A stretch of DNA of 64,000 bases from [Leptolyngbya] sp. PCC 7376 (GTDB lineage: Bacteria; Cyanobacteriota; Cyanobacteriia; Cyanobacteriales; MRBY01). Below, piece after piece: positions 36,728-45,911 of the stretch. How positions within the stretch are numbered: position 1 is the stretch's first letter; each line of letters starts with the position of its first letter. Made by a program: the position numbers and the translations under genes. The notes beneath the pieces are model-generated. The model worked only from the letters and a program-made list of their open reading frames with translations, ran no database searches and was not told the origin of the DNA. The stretch is taken from assembly GCF_000316605.1 (NCBI RefSeq), contig NC_019683.1:1844036-1908035 (forward strand), read 5' to 3'.

Positions 36728-37837
36728 TTAGCGCGATCGCCCTAGGTTTTTCGGGTCGAGGGCATCCCGTAGGCCATCACCGAGAAGGTTAAACGCCAGT
36801 ACGGTAATGATAATTAGAACGGCTGGCGACCAAACGAGCCATGGTTGCAACACAAGAATAGATGCATTTGTGCCGAGGGAAAGGAGGTTACCCCAACTGG
36901 GATCAGGCTGCTGAATCCCTAGTCCAATCAGGCTCAGAACAGATTCAGCAATAATAAATCCAGGGATAGCTAGGGTCGCAGAAATGACAGCATAGGTGGA
37001 AGTTTGGGGCAAAATATGGCGGGTAATAATATAGAGCGATCGCCCGCCAGTTGCTTGGGCTGCTTGGACAAATTCTTGATTTTTAATTGAGAGCACTTGA
37101 CCGCGAATTACCCTTGCCAAGCCCGACCAACTAATCAAGGAAGTAATCAACACGATAAGAATAAAGCGCTGGGCACTCGTGAGGCTGGGGGGCAAAATTG
37201 CCGCAAGGGACACCAACAGATAAATGCCGGGGATGGTCATCAATACTTCCACCAAACGCATTAAGACAGCATCAGTCCAACCGCCGAAATATCCAGCAAT
37301 GCCACCAACCAACATTCCCAACGGAAAAGAAATGAAGATGCCCACAAGACCAATAAAGAGACTAATGCGTCCACCGTAGAGTAAGCGGCTAAAGTGATCA
37401 CGCCCCTGTTCGTCTGTGCCTAGAATATTCAGGCGGGCTTTGTCACCCACAACTCCAAAAAGGTGGCGATCGCCCTTAAAGCCGGGAAAAATTGTTTTCT
37501 CTTCAAAGGTCGGCGGCAAAGGCAATTTCAGCTCAAGAAAGGCATAGGGATCACCTTTCACGAATAGCCCAACAAGCTGGGGATCTTCTTCTTCAATAAC
37601 GAGTTGGCGATCGCCTGTTTCGAGGTCGGTGGGGCCTTGACTGGTCGGAAAAACTTTGGGTTGACCATTCTGCCAATGAATCGCTGTGGGTGGCATTAAA
37701 GACCCATCAATTTGCGATGAATAGGGATCATAGGGTGCAAAAAAATCTGCGCCAATCACCAAAAAATAAAAGGTGAGAAGAATAATTGCACCGAGTCGGG
37801 CAAGGGGGTTATTTCGCAGTTTGCGCCACCAATCCAT
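36728..37837 (-). CDS. OppC/DppC-type ABC transporter permease
   Basis: Membrane subunit of a peptide, nickel or oligosaccharide importer. 369 residues: TM1 at about 14-33, a long periplasmic insert (35-135), then the BPD permease domain with GTDEQGRDHFSRLLYGGRISL, five further TM segments and the EAA-type loop (EFVQAAQATGGRSLYIITRHILPQ) that contacts the ATPase. OppC proteins typically have about 290-300 residues; the extra 70 lie in the insert after TM1 and include TAIHWQNGQP and a Pro-rich stretch, as seen in some long cyanobacterial members. No ATPase, second permease or binding protein gene is adjacent. Substrate unknown. Confidence 0.88.
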   Translation of the reverse strand: MDWWRKLRNNPLARLGAIILLTFYFLVIGADFFAPYDPYSSQIDGSLMPPTAIHWQNGQPKVFPTSQGPTDLETGDRQLVIEEEDPQLVGLFVKGDPYAFLELKLPLPPTFEEKTIFPGFKGDRHLFGVVGDKARLNILGTDEQGRDHFSRLLYGGRISLFIGLVGIFISFPLGMLVGGIAGYFGGWTDAVLMRLVEVLMTIPGIYLLVSLAAILPPSLTSAQRFILIVLITSLISWSGLARVIRGQVLSIKNQEFVQAAQATGGRSLYIITRHILPQTSTYAVISATLAIPGFIIAESVLSLIGLGIQQPDPSWGNLLSLGTNASILVLQPWLVWSPAVLIIITVLAFNLLGDGLRDALDPKNLGRSR

Positions 37838-37897
37838 AGTTGTCGCGATCGCCTAGGTAAGTTTGCAGAAGAAAAAGACAAAAGAATTTTTGTCCCA

Positions 37898-38404
37898 TCA
37901 TTCTAATGCCATCAGATAGTCCATTGCGGCATCGAGGGGAGATTTGTAGGCTTCTGCGAATTCATAAAACCACATTCCTTCGTTGGAGATCGGGTCAAGA
38001 GCTTGCAACCATTGCTCTGCTTTGTCGCGAAAATATTTCTGCTGCTCCCGTTTCTTTTTCTCTTCTGCGGCGATCGCCTTGGCATTTTGGGACGTATCAA
38101 TGCGTTTTTTGCGTTTCGTTTCGATCAGATCGGCGATCGCATGGCAAATCTCTTGATTTTTCTGAGAATGTTTGAGCTGCTGCGAGACCGTATCCTGCTC
38201 CAGAGACTGCAACATTACCGAGAGGGAGTCATTCTTTTCATGCTGTTTCGGTGTGGCAATTGGAGCGGAAGATTGTTGGGAAGGCTTCTGTTGAAATTGA
38301 GATTCAATAGCCGCTAAATGCTCATCCAAATCCGTTGCGGGTGGAGGAGAAGGCTTATTATGCTGCTGTTCTAAAGCCCGGAGCTGCTCATCAAGGGACG
38401 ACAT
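37898..38404 (-). CDS. Conserved protein with N-terminal LDEQL repeats, function unknown
   Basis: Encodes 168 residues. The N-terminal part contains two related short helices, LDEQLRALEQQ (4-14) and LDEHLAAIESQF (26-37), separated by a Pro-rich linker. A Lys-rich coiled-coil-like stretch follows (about 85-125), and the C-terminus, KAEQWLQALDPISNEGMWFYEFAEAYKSPLDAAMDYL, looks like a compact conserved helical module. No signal peptide or membrane segment. It is likely a real gene by codon use and ATG start at 38404, but I do not recognise a function. Confidence 0.6.
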   Translation of the reverse strand: MSSLDEQLRALEQQHNKPSPPPATDLDEHLAAIESQFQQKPSQQSSAPIATPKQHEKNDSLSVMLQSLEQDTVSQQLKHSQKNQEICHAIADLIETKRKKRIDTSQNAKAIAAEEKKKREQQKYFRDKAEQWLQALDPISNEGMWFYEFAEAYKSPLDAAMDYLMALE

Positions 38405-38566
38405 ATTTCACCAATTCCAAACTCACTATCGATGCAAAATATTTTGCTCAAACAATAGTCTTGCAATAACATTGTCTGCACTCCTTAATTTTAAGGGATG
38501 ATGATCGCAGGGATTTGTTCAGTGGTGCGGCGATCGCCAACTTATCAAAAGAGCAGGCAATAAAGC

Positions 38567-39577
38567 TTACGGATTTTCGTAGACTGTCCCATCTGGCATC
38601 GTTGTCCCAATCAAAATCACTCCAGCCATATTTGCACTACTAATTTCTGCGTTAGCGAGATTTGCATTACTAAGATTTGCTCCGGTCAGATCCGCACGGG
38701 CAAGATAGACGTCAATCAGTTCTGCACCCACTAAATGACTTTGCAGTAAGGTAGAACGGCTCAAATCTGCTTTATTGAGGCGAGCATGGTTCAAAATTGC
38801 CTTGCTCAAATTCGCGCGATTAAGGCGAGCTTGACTGAGATTCGCCCAATTTAAACTCGCTCCCCGCAAATCCACATCTTCCATTAATGCCCGTTCAAAC
38901 TTGGCATTTTTCAGATTTGCTCCAGCCAGATTGGCGCCAATCAAATTCGTGTCTGTAAGAATTGCATTTTCAAGATCAACACCCTGTAAATCTGCCTCAT
39001 GAAGATCGGCATCCCGCAAATTAACGCCTTTGAGATTGGCATGGCTAAATTCGACCTTCGCCAAATCTGCCCCTTTTAGATCCGCTCCTTCCAAATCGGC
39101 CTTCCGTAAAATTGCCCCCCGCAAGCTGGAGTTATAAACGCGTTTCTCTTCCCGTAAATTCGCGGCACGTAGACAGACGCCAGAAAGATTTGCTCCCGAT
39201 AGATCTGCCCCTCGGAGATCTGCGCCCATCAGGTTAGCATCGAGGAGATTTGCGAGAGTGAGGTTTGCATTGCTGAGATTTGCATTCTTAAGGATAGTGC
39301 CGTGCAGATCAGCATTATGGAGTTCGGCGTAGGAAAGATTCGCTTGGTTTAAATTAGTGCCACTAAGATTCGAGCCGATCAGATTAGCATTGCGGAGATT
39401 CGCGCGGCTGAGATAAGCAAACATCAAAATAGCGCTATGGAGGTCGGCATTTTCGAGATTGATGCCGATCAGGTCTGCTCCCCAAAGATTCGAACCACTG
39501 AGCTTGGCATTGGGAAAATCTGTCTCACCAGCAGCATATTTTTCGAGTAACACTTTGACATTCATGGAGTTGCTCAA
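38567..39577 (-). CDS. Pentapeptide-repeat protein
   Basis: Encodes 336 residues, of which about 20-325 are tandem A(D/N)Lxx repeats, roughly 60 copies, that should form a right-handed quadrilateral beta helix. The run is interrupted once (EEKRVYNSS, about residue 150). There is no signal peptide, so it is probably cytosolic or in the thylakoid lumen by another route. Start TTG at 39577 overlaps the stop of the upstream gene in TTGA; an ATG at 39565 is the alternative. Either way translation is likely coupled to the triple-repeat protein just upstream, suggesting the two act together. Function cannot be told from repeats alone. Confidence 0.9.
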   Translation of the reverse strand: MSNSMNVKVLLEKYAAGETDFPNAKLSGSNLWGADLIGINLENADLHSAILMFAYLSRANLRNANLIGSNLSGTNLNQANLSYAELHNADLHGTILKNANLSNANLTLANLLDANLMGADLRGADLSGANLSGVCLRAANLREEKRVYNSSLRGAILRKADLEGADLKGADLAKVEFSHANLKGVNLRDADLHEADLQGVDLENAILTDTNLIGANLAGANLKNAKFERALMEDVDLRGASLNWANLSQARLNRANLSKAILNHARLNKADLSRSTLLQSHLVGAELIDVYLARADLTGANLSNANLANAEISSANMAGVILIGTTMPDGTVYENP

Positions 39578-40893
39578 GTGGATTGGGAGAGGAGTTTAAT
39601 GGCCTGGATCAATGCTGAGGTCGCCTGCAAATGTTCCTTCGGTTCAAATAAAGATTGGGCGATCGCCGCGAGACGAATTTCGAGGGCCACCACCGAGGGT
39701 GAGGCTTGAATCGTAGTGCGGAGTAGATCATCAAAATCACAAGTACGCAATAATGACCAATCTTGCCCACTCAGATCAAACGTGTGGTGCGCTGCTGAGA
39801 ATAATAAAATTTTCGCACGCAAGGGGTTCGCATATTTCATAATCTCCAACTTCAGCTCGAAGATATTGAGCCCATCTGCGAAATGCTCAGGCTGAGCTGG
39901 GACATCCGTTCCCGCAGGTAGATTCAGAGCAGAAGCAGTTGCCCCACTCTCTTCTTCAGAAATACCATTAGGCTGCTCATACAGGGAGGCTGTCACCTGC
40001 AAGCGAGGGTCGGTAATATCGCTGAGGGACGCACTTGGAATATTGCCAGGCAAATCCAAATCCGCCATAGAAATATCAATATCGGCTGGCGGCGGTGACG
40101 GTTCTGAGTCTTTGCTACCGAGGAACATAAAACCTTGGTATTTTTGATCAGGCTCCCCCGTCTCGGGTCGCGCCATCTTAATTGGCGGAAAAGTGGGTTT
40201 CGTTAATCCTGTTGGGGCATCCACAGGGCCATGGTAGAGAGGACTGATTGTCTCAAGGATAAAGTTGGCGAGAATCGCGTAAAGGGACTGGCGATTTAGA
40301 GAAGAGACTAAACTCTGGAGAGCATCAGCCAACTCAGTGGGAACCGGATGTAAATCCTTAACTTGGCGAATGAGTTGCAAATAGGAGGCTTGCCCAAGAA
40401 TCTGAAAATCGTTTTCCCAACGTTCATGACAAAGGGCAAAGAGAAGTTTTTTAATGCGAATACCTTCGGGATGACTCTCCATCTCACGGGCAACGGCGAT
40501 AATAACGCGACTGGAAGTTGAGCCTGTGTCTTTCGCCGACTTTGGGGGGGCAGCGGCAACGATGCGAGTTGCCCCTTCGGAATCATCTTGACTCGTGGGT
40601 TTTTCGTACAAAGGGGCGATCGCCTTAACGATAAAGTCAGCGAACTGACTATAGGCATCTGGACGACTGAGGGTATTGACCGAGACCTGGAGCGCTTCTT
40701 GTAGATAGACAAGGGACGGAAATTGCTGGGGAACCTCATCCAGTATTGGCGCTAAATTTAGCTGTTGTAGCCGCCGAGAATTGCTTTCCCAATGATTATC
40801 AAGGGTGTAGATCAATAGCTTTTTGAGCCTGAGGGCATCCTTATGTTGCTCAAACTCCCGAATTATTTTTGGTAGTGCTGGGTGGGAGGTCAT
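39574..40893 (-). CDS. Protein with three copies of an unrecognised ~80-residue domain
   Basis: Encodes 439 residues with three related helical units: about 18-95 (LRLKKLLIYTLDNHW...ADFIVKAIAPLY), 135-215 (IRIKKLLFALCHERW...ANFILETISPLY) and 355-438 (LRAKILLFSAAHHTF...TSALIQAIKLL). Each begins with a basic LxxKxLL helix and ends with a hydrophobic helix. Units 1 and 2 are closest; unit 3 is more diverged. The linker 220-350 is Pro/Asp-rich, likely disordered. No membrane segment. The next gene, encoding a pentapeptide-repeat protein, overlaps its stop codon, so the two are translationally coupled. I do not know the domain; a scaffold or adaptor role is inference. Confidence 0.8.
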   Translation of the reverse strand: MTSHPALPKIIREFEQHKDALRLKKLLIYTLDNHWESNSRRLQQLNLAPILDEVPQQFPSLVYLQEALQVSVNTLSRPDAYSQFADFIVKAIAPLYEKPTSQDDSEGATRIVAAAPPKSAKDTGSTSSRVIIAVAREMESHPEGIRIKKLLFALCHERWENDFQILGQASYLQLIRQVKDLHPVPTELADALQSLVSSLNRQSLYAILANFILETISPLYHGPVDAPTGLTKPTFPPIKMARPETGEPDQKYQGFMFLGSKDSEPSPPPADIDISMADLDLPGNIPSASLSDITDPRLQVTASLYEQPNGISEEESGATASALNLPAGTDVPAQPEHFADGLNIFELKLEIMKYANPLRAKILLFSAAHHTFDLSGQDWSLLRTCDFDDLLRTTIQASPSVVALEIRLAAIAQSLFEPKEHLQATSALIQAIKLLSQST

Positions 40894-41178
40894 AGAGGGG
40901 CAGACAAGAGCGAAGGTTCAAACAAATTAACGCAGCTATAGCAATAACTTTATCGTCAGCGCCTAAGAAGGAACCTAGCCACAGTTCATGCAAGGGCAAA
41001 CGACAGGGCAACATCCATACGAAGCCTTGAGGAGACTACGTTCTAGGCAAATAAATAGTGGCTAATCTTTTTCTGGTCAAAATTCTAGGTGTTCAATTCA
41101 ACGATAACCGTCCTCAAATGATAAATCAATTGCAGTTTTACCCCTGACGCAATGGTTTGGGGAGGGGGTCACGGCACC

Positions 41179-42252
41179 TTAGCAAGTGATAATTTGATTC
41201 GTTTGTTGGCGATCGCCGATCACAGCCATCACTTGCGACATTAAGGCTGGGGAGAAACCATCGGGGCAATGCAATAGACAGTAAGGTAATTGACTTTCTT
41301 GTAGAGATTCCTGAAGGCTAGTTTGTTCACTCAGTGCCACCAATCTTGGAAAGGGGCTGCCACCGTAAATTGAAATTGCGGCGATCGCCAACTGAAAGGA
41401 ACCAGCTTGGAATGAAGAATTAAGTTGACCATCATATTCAAATTTACTGAGCATCAACTGTAATGCCCGGAGTTGCTCTTGCTTAAACTCACCTCGTTCT
41501 GGCACTGATCTCGCCCGAAAAACAGGAATCAATTTTTCAAAAGGAATATCGACTGTGAGCCATTCGCCAGCAACGGTATCAAAGGAAAAACTATAGCCAA
41601 CCCCATCCCAACTTTCCGAGCAGCGGGCGAGAAATTTATAACGTTGTCCGTCTCCTTTGATTCGCAGTCGGAAACCATCATATTGGCTGACATCCCATGC
41701 ACTGCCAAAATTCTTTGTCCGTACCGAGGCAAAACCACCATTATTTTCGGTGGACACAAGACCAGTAAACTGTGCTGACTTGTCAGCAAATTGTAAACGA
41801 CTACTACTAACGCCACCCATCACCACATCGTCTACAGCCCCCCAGAGTTGCGAGAGAGCTGGTGTTGGCTGCTGAAAATCAAATAATGTCCAGCTCGGCG
41901 ATCGCCAAGACTCTACTTGCTGCGCCAATCCTAAAACCTGTTTTTTCTCCGCTTCCGACAACCCAAAACAAAGGAGCGCCATATCGGCTGCGTCAATTTT
42001 TTCTGCTGTCACATCGGCGATCGCCACAGGTTGAACCGTATAGCCACGCTGCTCTAGAAGCGATGCCACAACCATATCCTCTGGGCGATCGCCGCCAATC
42101 ACTAATATCTGACCCATTTTCACAAGCTCTCCTGACGAAAAAGCACCATTGGACACCGACTGACCAAAGACGGATTTTACATAGCCACTCCAAGGTAAAA
42201 CATCAAACTCATACAAAGTTTGCGCAAACCGTCCAAGATCCCAAATTGCCAT
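41179..42252 (-). CDS. CIA30-domain protein with a shortened Rossmann region
   Basis: From the ATG at 42252 it has 357 residues. The C-terminal part is a CIA30 (complex I intermediate-associated protein 30) domain: LWGAVDDVVMGGVSSSRL, NNGGFASVRTKNF, YDGFRLRIKGDG, then WLTVDIPFEKLIPVFRAR. The N-terminus (IWDLGRFAQTLYEFDVLP) matches the start of cyanobacterial long CIA30 proteins that usually continue into a full NAD(P)-binding SDR domain. Here that part is only about 65 residues (ILVIGGDRPEDMVVASLLEQ...), lacking the GxxGxxG loop. So this is a natural short form or a deletion. Earlier starts at 42282 and 42351 are possible. Role in complex assembly is inferred from family. Confidence 0.82.
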   Translation of the reverse strand: MAIWDLGRFAQTLYEFDVLPWSGYVKSVFGQSVSNGAFSSGELVKMGQILVIGGDRPEDMVVASLLEQRGYTVQPVAIADVTAEKIDAADMALLCFGLSEAEKKQVLGLAQQVESWRSPSWTLFDFQQPTPALSQLWGAVDDVVMGGVSSSRLQFADKSAQFTGLVSTENNGGFASVRTKNFGSAWDVSQYDGFRLRIKGDGQRYKFLARCSESWDGVGYSFSFDTVAGEWLTVDIPFEKLIPVFRARSVPERGEFKQEQLRALQLMLSKFEYDGQLNSSFQAGSFQLAIAAISIYGGSPFPRLVALSEQTSLQESLQESQLPYCLLHCPDGFSPALMSQVMAVIGDRQQTNQIITC

Positions 42253-42476
42253 GTCGCCCACTCCGCCAGTCACTAGCGTCATTATTGCAATTTCTCCCTT
42301 GATCACGCTTGCCCATGCCAATCCCAAACAAGAAAAAACAGTAGCCTTCACGACCGCTATGTCGCATCAGACTACTGCTATTCATAGTGATTTACACACT
42401 TCACTCAAACTGTTGTGTCGTTGATCAACAACCTCAAACCAATTCTCAGCAAATATGGCTTAGGTTATCGGGATCT

Positions 42477-43514
42477 CTATACAGCAACAGGAGATTCTTG
42501 CTCTTTTTGAGCCATCACACGCATAAGGTCAATCATGCGGTTTGCATAGCCCCACTCATTGTCATACCAAGCCAGAATCTTAAAGAACTGGTCATTCAAT
42601 GCCATGCCAGCACCAGCATCAAAAATACTCGAATGGGCATCACTCGTGAAATCAGTGGACACTACTGCATCCTCTGTATAATCCAACACACCTTTAAGTG
42701 GACCAAACGCTTCGGTGCGCATTGCTGCACAAATCTCGGTGTAGGACGTAGGCTTTACAGTGCGGAAGGTCAAATCCACAACAGAAACATCAGGTGTTGG
42801 TACCCGCAAGGCCATACCAGTCAACTTACCTGCAAGCTGGGGAAGCACAAGAGTGACAGCTTTTGCTGCTCCAGTAGATGCCGGAATAATATTTTGTCCA
42901 GCACTCCGTCCAGAGCGGTTATCTTTAGCATTAGCCCCATCAACTGTCGGCTGCGTTGCAGTGGTGGCATGGATTGTGGTCATCAGACCTTCTGCCAGTC
43001 CAAAATGCTCATCGATCACTTTTGCAATCGGCGCTAAACAGTTTGTTGTACAGCTTGCATTGGAAACAATGCGGTCAAATTCAGGGTTGTATTGATCGTG
43101 ATTCACACCAACAACATAGGTTGGAATGCGTTGAGGTTCAGTGGTTGGTGCAGAGATTAAAACACGCTTTGCTCCAGCTTCGAGGTGTTGGGAAGCGCCC
43201 ACAAAATCACGGAAGCGGCCTGTCGATTCGATAACATAATCAACTTTCAACTCTGCCCAAGGCAATTCACTCGGCTTACGGATAGAGGTGCAACGGATAA
43301 ACTCGCCATTTACGATAATGCCTTCTTCGTTGTACTCAACAGTCCCGGGAAAACGTCCATGGGTAGAGTCGTATTTAAGAAGGTAGGCAATTTTTTCGGG
43401 AGAAATTAAATCATTAATGCAAACAAATTTGAATTCTGGATTGTGGATTGCCGCACGGAATACGAGGCGACCAATGCGACCAAAACCATTAATGGCGACT
43501 TGGAAGGATGACAT
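42477..43514 (-). CDS. gap1: Glyceraldehyde-3-phosphate dehydrogenase, glycolytic type
   Basis: Oxidises glyceraldehyde 3-phosphate to 1,3-bisphosphoglycerate in glycolysis. The 345-residue sequence shows INGFGRIGR at the N-terminus, Asp35 in the INDL segment (fits NAD rather than NADP), catalytic Cys155 in SNASCTTNC, His182 in [11 protein letters not shown], and AWYDNEWGY near the C-terminus. The loop [14 protein letters not shown] and overall pattern match cyanobacterial Gap1 rather than the photosynthetic Gap2. It stands alone with a long AT-rich upstream region. The distinction from Gap3 is by sequence memory only but fairly strong. Confidence 0.92.
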   Translation of the reverse strand: MSSFQVAINGFGRIGRLVFRAAIHNPEFKFVCINDLISPEKIAYLLKYDSTHGRFPGTVEYNEEGIIVNGEFIRCTSIRKPSELPWAELKVDYVIESTGRFRDFVGASQHLEAGAKRVLISAPTTEPQRIPTYVVGVNHDQYNPEFDRIVSNASCTTNCLAPIAKVIDEHFGLAEGLMTTIHATTATQPTVDGANAKDNRSGRSAGQNIIPASTGAAKAVTLVLPQLAGKLTGMALRVPTPDVSVVDLTFRTVKPTSYTEICAAMRTEAFGPLKGVLDYTEDAVVSTDFTSDAHSSIFDAGAGMALNDQFFKILAWYDNEWGYANRMIDLMRVMAQKEQESPVAV

Positions 43515-43972
43515 ATCTATTTTTGCTCCGAAAAATCTTGTCTGATAAAAAAGGATTTTGACTTTACGGGATTATTTTAGAAAGCATTTTTTAGTTCGGT
43601 TGGCTTTATCAAAGAAGTATAAAGTTACGAAAAATATTACTGGTTAGCAAAATATTCCGGAGTGTGAACTTTATTGAAATAGGTGATGTTTTGCCGATAA
43701 ATCAGCTTTTTTTTTGTCTTATTCCGCACAAATTCAACTTTTTTATTTACATCGCCTCATATCCCTTGAAAAATGACATGTTTCATTCATGACATTCATT
43801 TTTATTCAAGATAAAGAATTGTCAATTAATTGATGTTTTCTCGAGAGAATCTATTGTTGCTCGCGAGTACAAATACTCAATTAAGTTTAGATATTTCTAA
43901 GATGGCGATCGCCAATTCGATTTCAACGTTTAAAAAAAGGAATTTATCTAGAAAAAACATTCTATTTTATGG
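43515..43972. other. AT-rich intergenic region upstream of gap1
   Basis: A 458 bp AT-rich stretch holding the gap1 promoter and the 3' flank of the histidine kinase gene. Two imperfect copies of ATGACATGTTTCATTC / ATGACATTCATTTTTATTC stand side by side at about 43774-43808 and could be a regulatory repeat; this is weak. A short open frame at 43830-44033 overlaps the kinase gene and is not called. Confidence 0.4.
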
Positions 43973-45775
43973 CTATAAATACATGCTGAGTTTGTCTTCG
44001 AGGTCAATGATTTGGATAGGTTTACTGATATAGTCATCGGCTCCAGCGGCTAAACACCGTTCGCGATCGCCCGTCATTGCCAAGGCAGTAATGATTACCA
44101 CCGGAATTTTTTGCCATTGCGGTGACTGCTTAATTGTTTTCGTTAAGGTCAACCCATCAACGTGGGGCAGCTGAATATCCATCAAAATCAGATCCGGCAG
44201 GCGATCATCACCATCTGCCTGCAATCGATCTAACATCTGCTGACCATCATCAATAATCTCAACCTGATAATCATGTAAGCCTAAAATCTCAGTGATTAAC
44301 GTCTGATTAAACGGCTTATCCTCAACAACTAAAATGAATTTCTGTTCTGGCTTTAGACGCGTTTTATCTTCTTCAGTGGCTGCTGTCACCAACGGTTGCG
44401 GCACTCTAGTTGGCAAAACCATTTCACCTTCAGCTGGAGACAACGTCAACGGTAACCACACTCGAAAACAACTGCCTTGATCCACTATCGATTCGACAGA
44501 AGCCTCACCGCCATGCAGTTCTGCTAAACGCTTCGTCAATGCTAACCCCAGACCGGTGCCATCGTACTGACGTGTTAATTTTCCGTCAATCTGAAAGAAA
44601 GGTTGGAACAGCTTAATTTGTGCCTCAAGGCTAATACCGATGCCTGTATCTGCTACTTCTAACCGTAAATAAGGGGTGCTCCCTTCAATCACGCTCGAAT
44701 CGAGACGCTTCTCCTGCAACAACTCTTCGCCATAGGCTAACCGTGCAGAGAGAGAAATATTGCCTTTTTTAGGAGTGAATTTAACGGCATTCGAGAGCAG
44801 ATTAATTAAAATTTGCTGGACTTTACGGCGATCACAATAAACATGATCCACTTGAAACGAGACATCTAAGGTTAGCTGAATTTTTTTAGCCTTTGCCCGA
44901 GGCTGGATCATCGTCAAACATTCTTGGCAGAGCTCAATAATATTCACGGAACTAATATTTAGCTCCGTTTTACCCGCTTCAATTTTCGAGAGATCCAAAA
45001 TATCGTTAATCAAAGCCAATAGATGCTGACCACTTTTTTCGATGGTGTCGATATAACTGCGTTGACGGTCATCGAGCTGCTGCTCCGCTTGACGACGAAG
45101 CAAATCAGAAAAACCAATCACACTATTTAAAGGAGTCCGTAGCTCGTGGGACATCGAAGCAAGAAATTCAGATTTTAGCCGGGAGACTTTTTCTAATTCT
45201 TGATTGGTACGTTTTAGTTGTTCTTGAGACTGGGCACGCTCAATAGCAGCGCCTAAAATTTGGCAGGCCGCAATTAGAACATTTTGTAGTGGCGCTTCTT
45301 TAAGCGGAGCATCTGTGCGTGACTCTAGGGTAAGTACGGCTAAAATCAAGCCTTTTTGATCTTTAATTGGAAACATACCAAGGCTGCCAATCTTCGGATA
45401 GCGAAAGGCTTCTACTGCATCTGGGTGATTGGCATAGTCATCAACAAAATATGGTTCTCCTGTTTCAACGACTTTCCATAAGAGACCTTCTCCATAAGGA
45501 ATCCCTGCATCGAGGCAACCAGTCATATCGGCGATCACCGCTTCACCATAGGTCGCAATAAACTCCGAAGACATACCATTGGTGAGCATATTGGCTCGGC
45601 GGCGATCGCCTTGCCCAGAGATTAATTTAATATCCCCAAAAGCCGCCCCCATATTATCTACAAGATATTTGAGCGCATATTTTCCAATATCTTTAACGCT
45701 CGTAACACTCTGTAGACGTTCAGCTAACCCTAATAGAAAACTAAGGCGCCGAATTTCTTGATCTTGGGATGACAT
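43973..45775 (-). CDS. Hybrid sensor histidine kinase (GAF-HisKA-HATPase-REC)
   Basis: Cytosolic two-component hybrid of 600 residues. Order: GAF-like domain (about 20-180), a short coiled coil (181-205), HisKA with SMSHELRTPLNSVIGF (His210), HATPase with the N-box LINLLSNAVKFT (about 323-334), DTGIGI (376-381) and GTGLGLAL (406-413), then a receiver with ILVVEDKP and phospho-acceptor Asp533 (LMDIQLP) and Lys585. No membrane segment. The GAF domain has no obvious chromophore-binding Cys in a Cys-His context, so it is more likely a small-ligand sensor than a bilin photoreceptor. Divergent from the HetZ-like gene, 136 bp apart. Output partner unknown. Confidence 0.93.
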   Translation of the reverse strand: MSSQDQEIRRLSFLLGLAERLQSVTSVKDIGKYALKYLVDNMGAAFGDIKLISGQGDRRRANMLTNGMSSEFIATYGEAVIADMTGCLDAGIPYGEGLLWKVVETGEPYFVDDYANHPDAVEAFRYPKIGSLGMFPIKDQKGLILAVLTLESRTDAPLKEAPLQNVLIAACQILGAAIERAQSQEQLKRTNQELEKVSRLKSEFLASMSHELRTPLNSVIGFSDLLRRQAEQQLDDRQRSYIDTIEKSGQHLLALINDILDLSKIEAGKTELNISSVNIIELCQECLTMIQPRAKAKKIQLTLDVSFQVDHVYCDRRKVQQILINLLSNAVKFTPKKGNISLSARLAYGEELLQEKRLDSSVIEGSTPYLRLEVADTGIGISLEAQIKLFQPFFQIDGKLTRQYDGTGLGLALTKRLAELHGGEASVESIVDQGSCFRVWLPLTLSPAEGEMVLPTRVPQPLVTAATEEDKTRLKPEQKFILVVEDKPFNQTLITEILGLHDYQVEIIDDGQQMLDRLQADGDDRLPDLILMDIQLPHVDGLTLTKTIKQSPQWQKIPVVIITALAMTGDRERCLAAGADDYISKPIQIIDLEDKLSMYL

Positions 45776-45911
45776 AAAAGGGGACTATGCTCACCAAAAG
45801 GCAAGACATAGAACTTGAAATGAATGAATTGCAATCTTGATGACATTGTAAGGGGGATGACAACATGGGTCATCTGCCATCAACTAAGTCACTGCTCATC
45901 ACTCATGAATA

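Noticed and set aside
43830-44033. Plus-strand short frame upstream of gap1
   Set aside because: Overlaps the 3' end of the histidine kinase gene on the other strand and has no motif.
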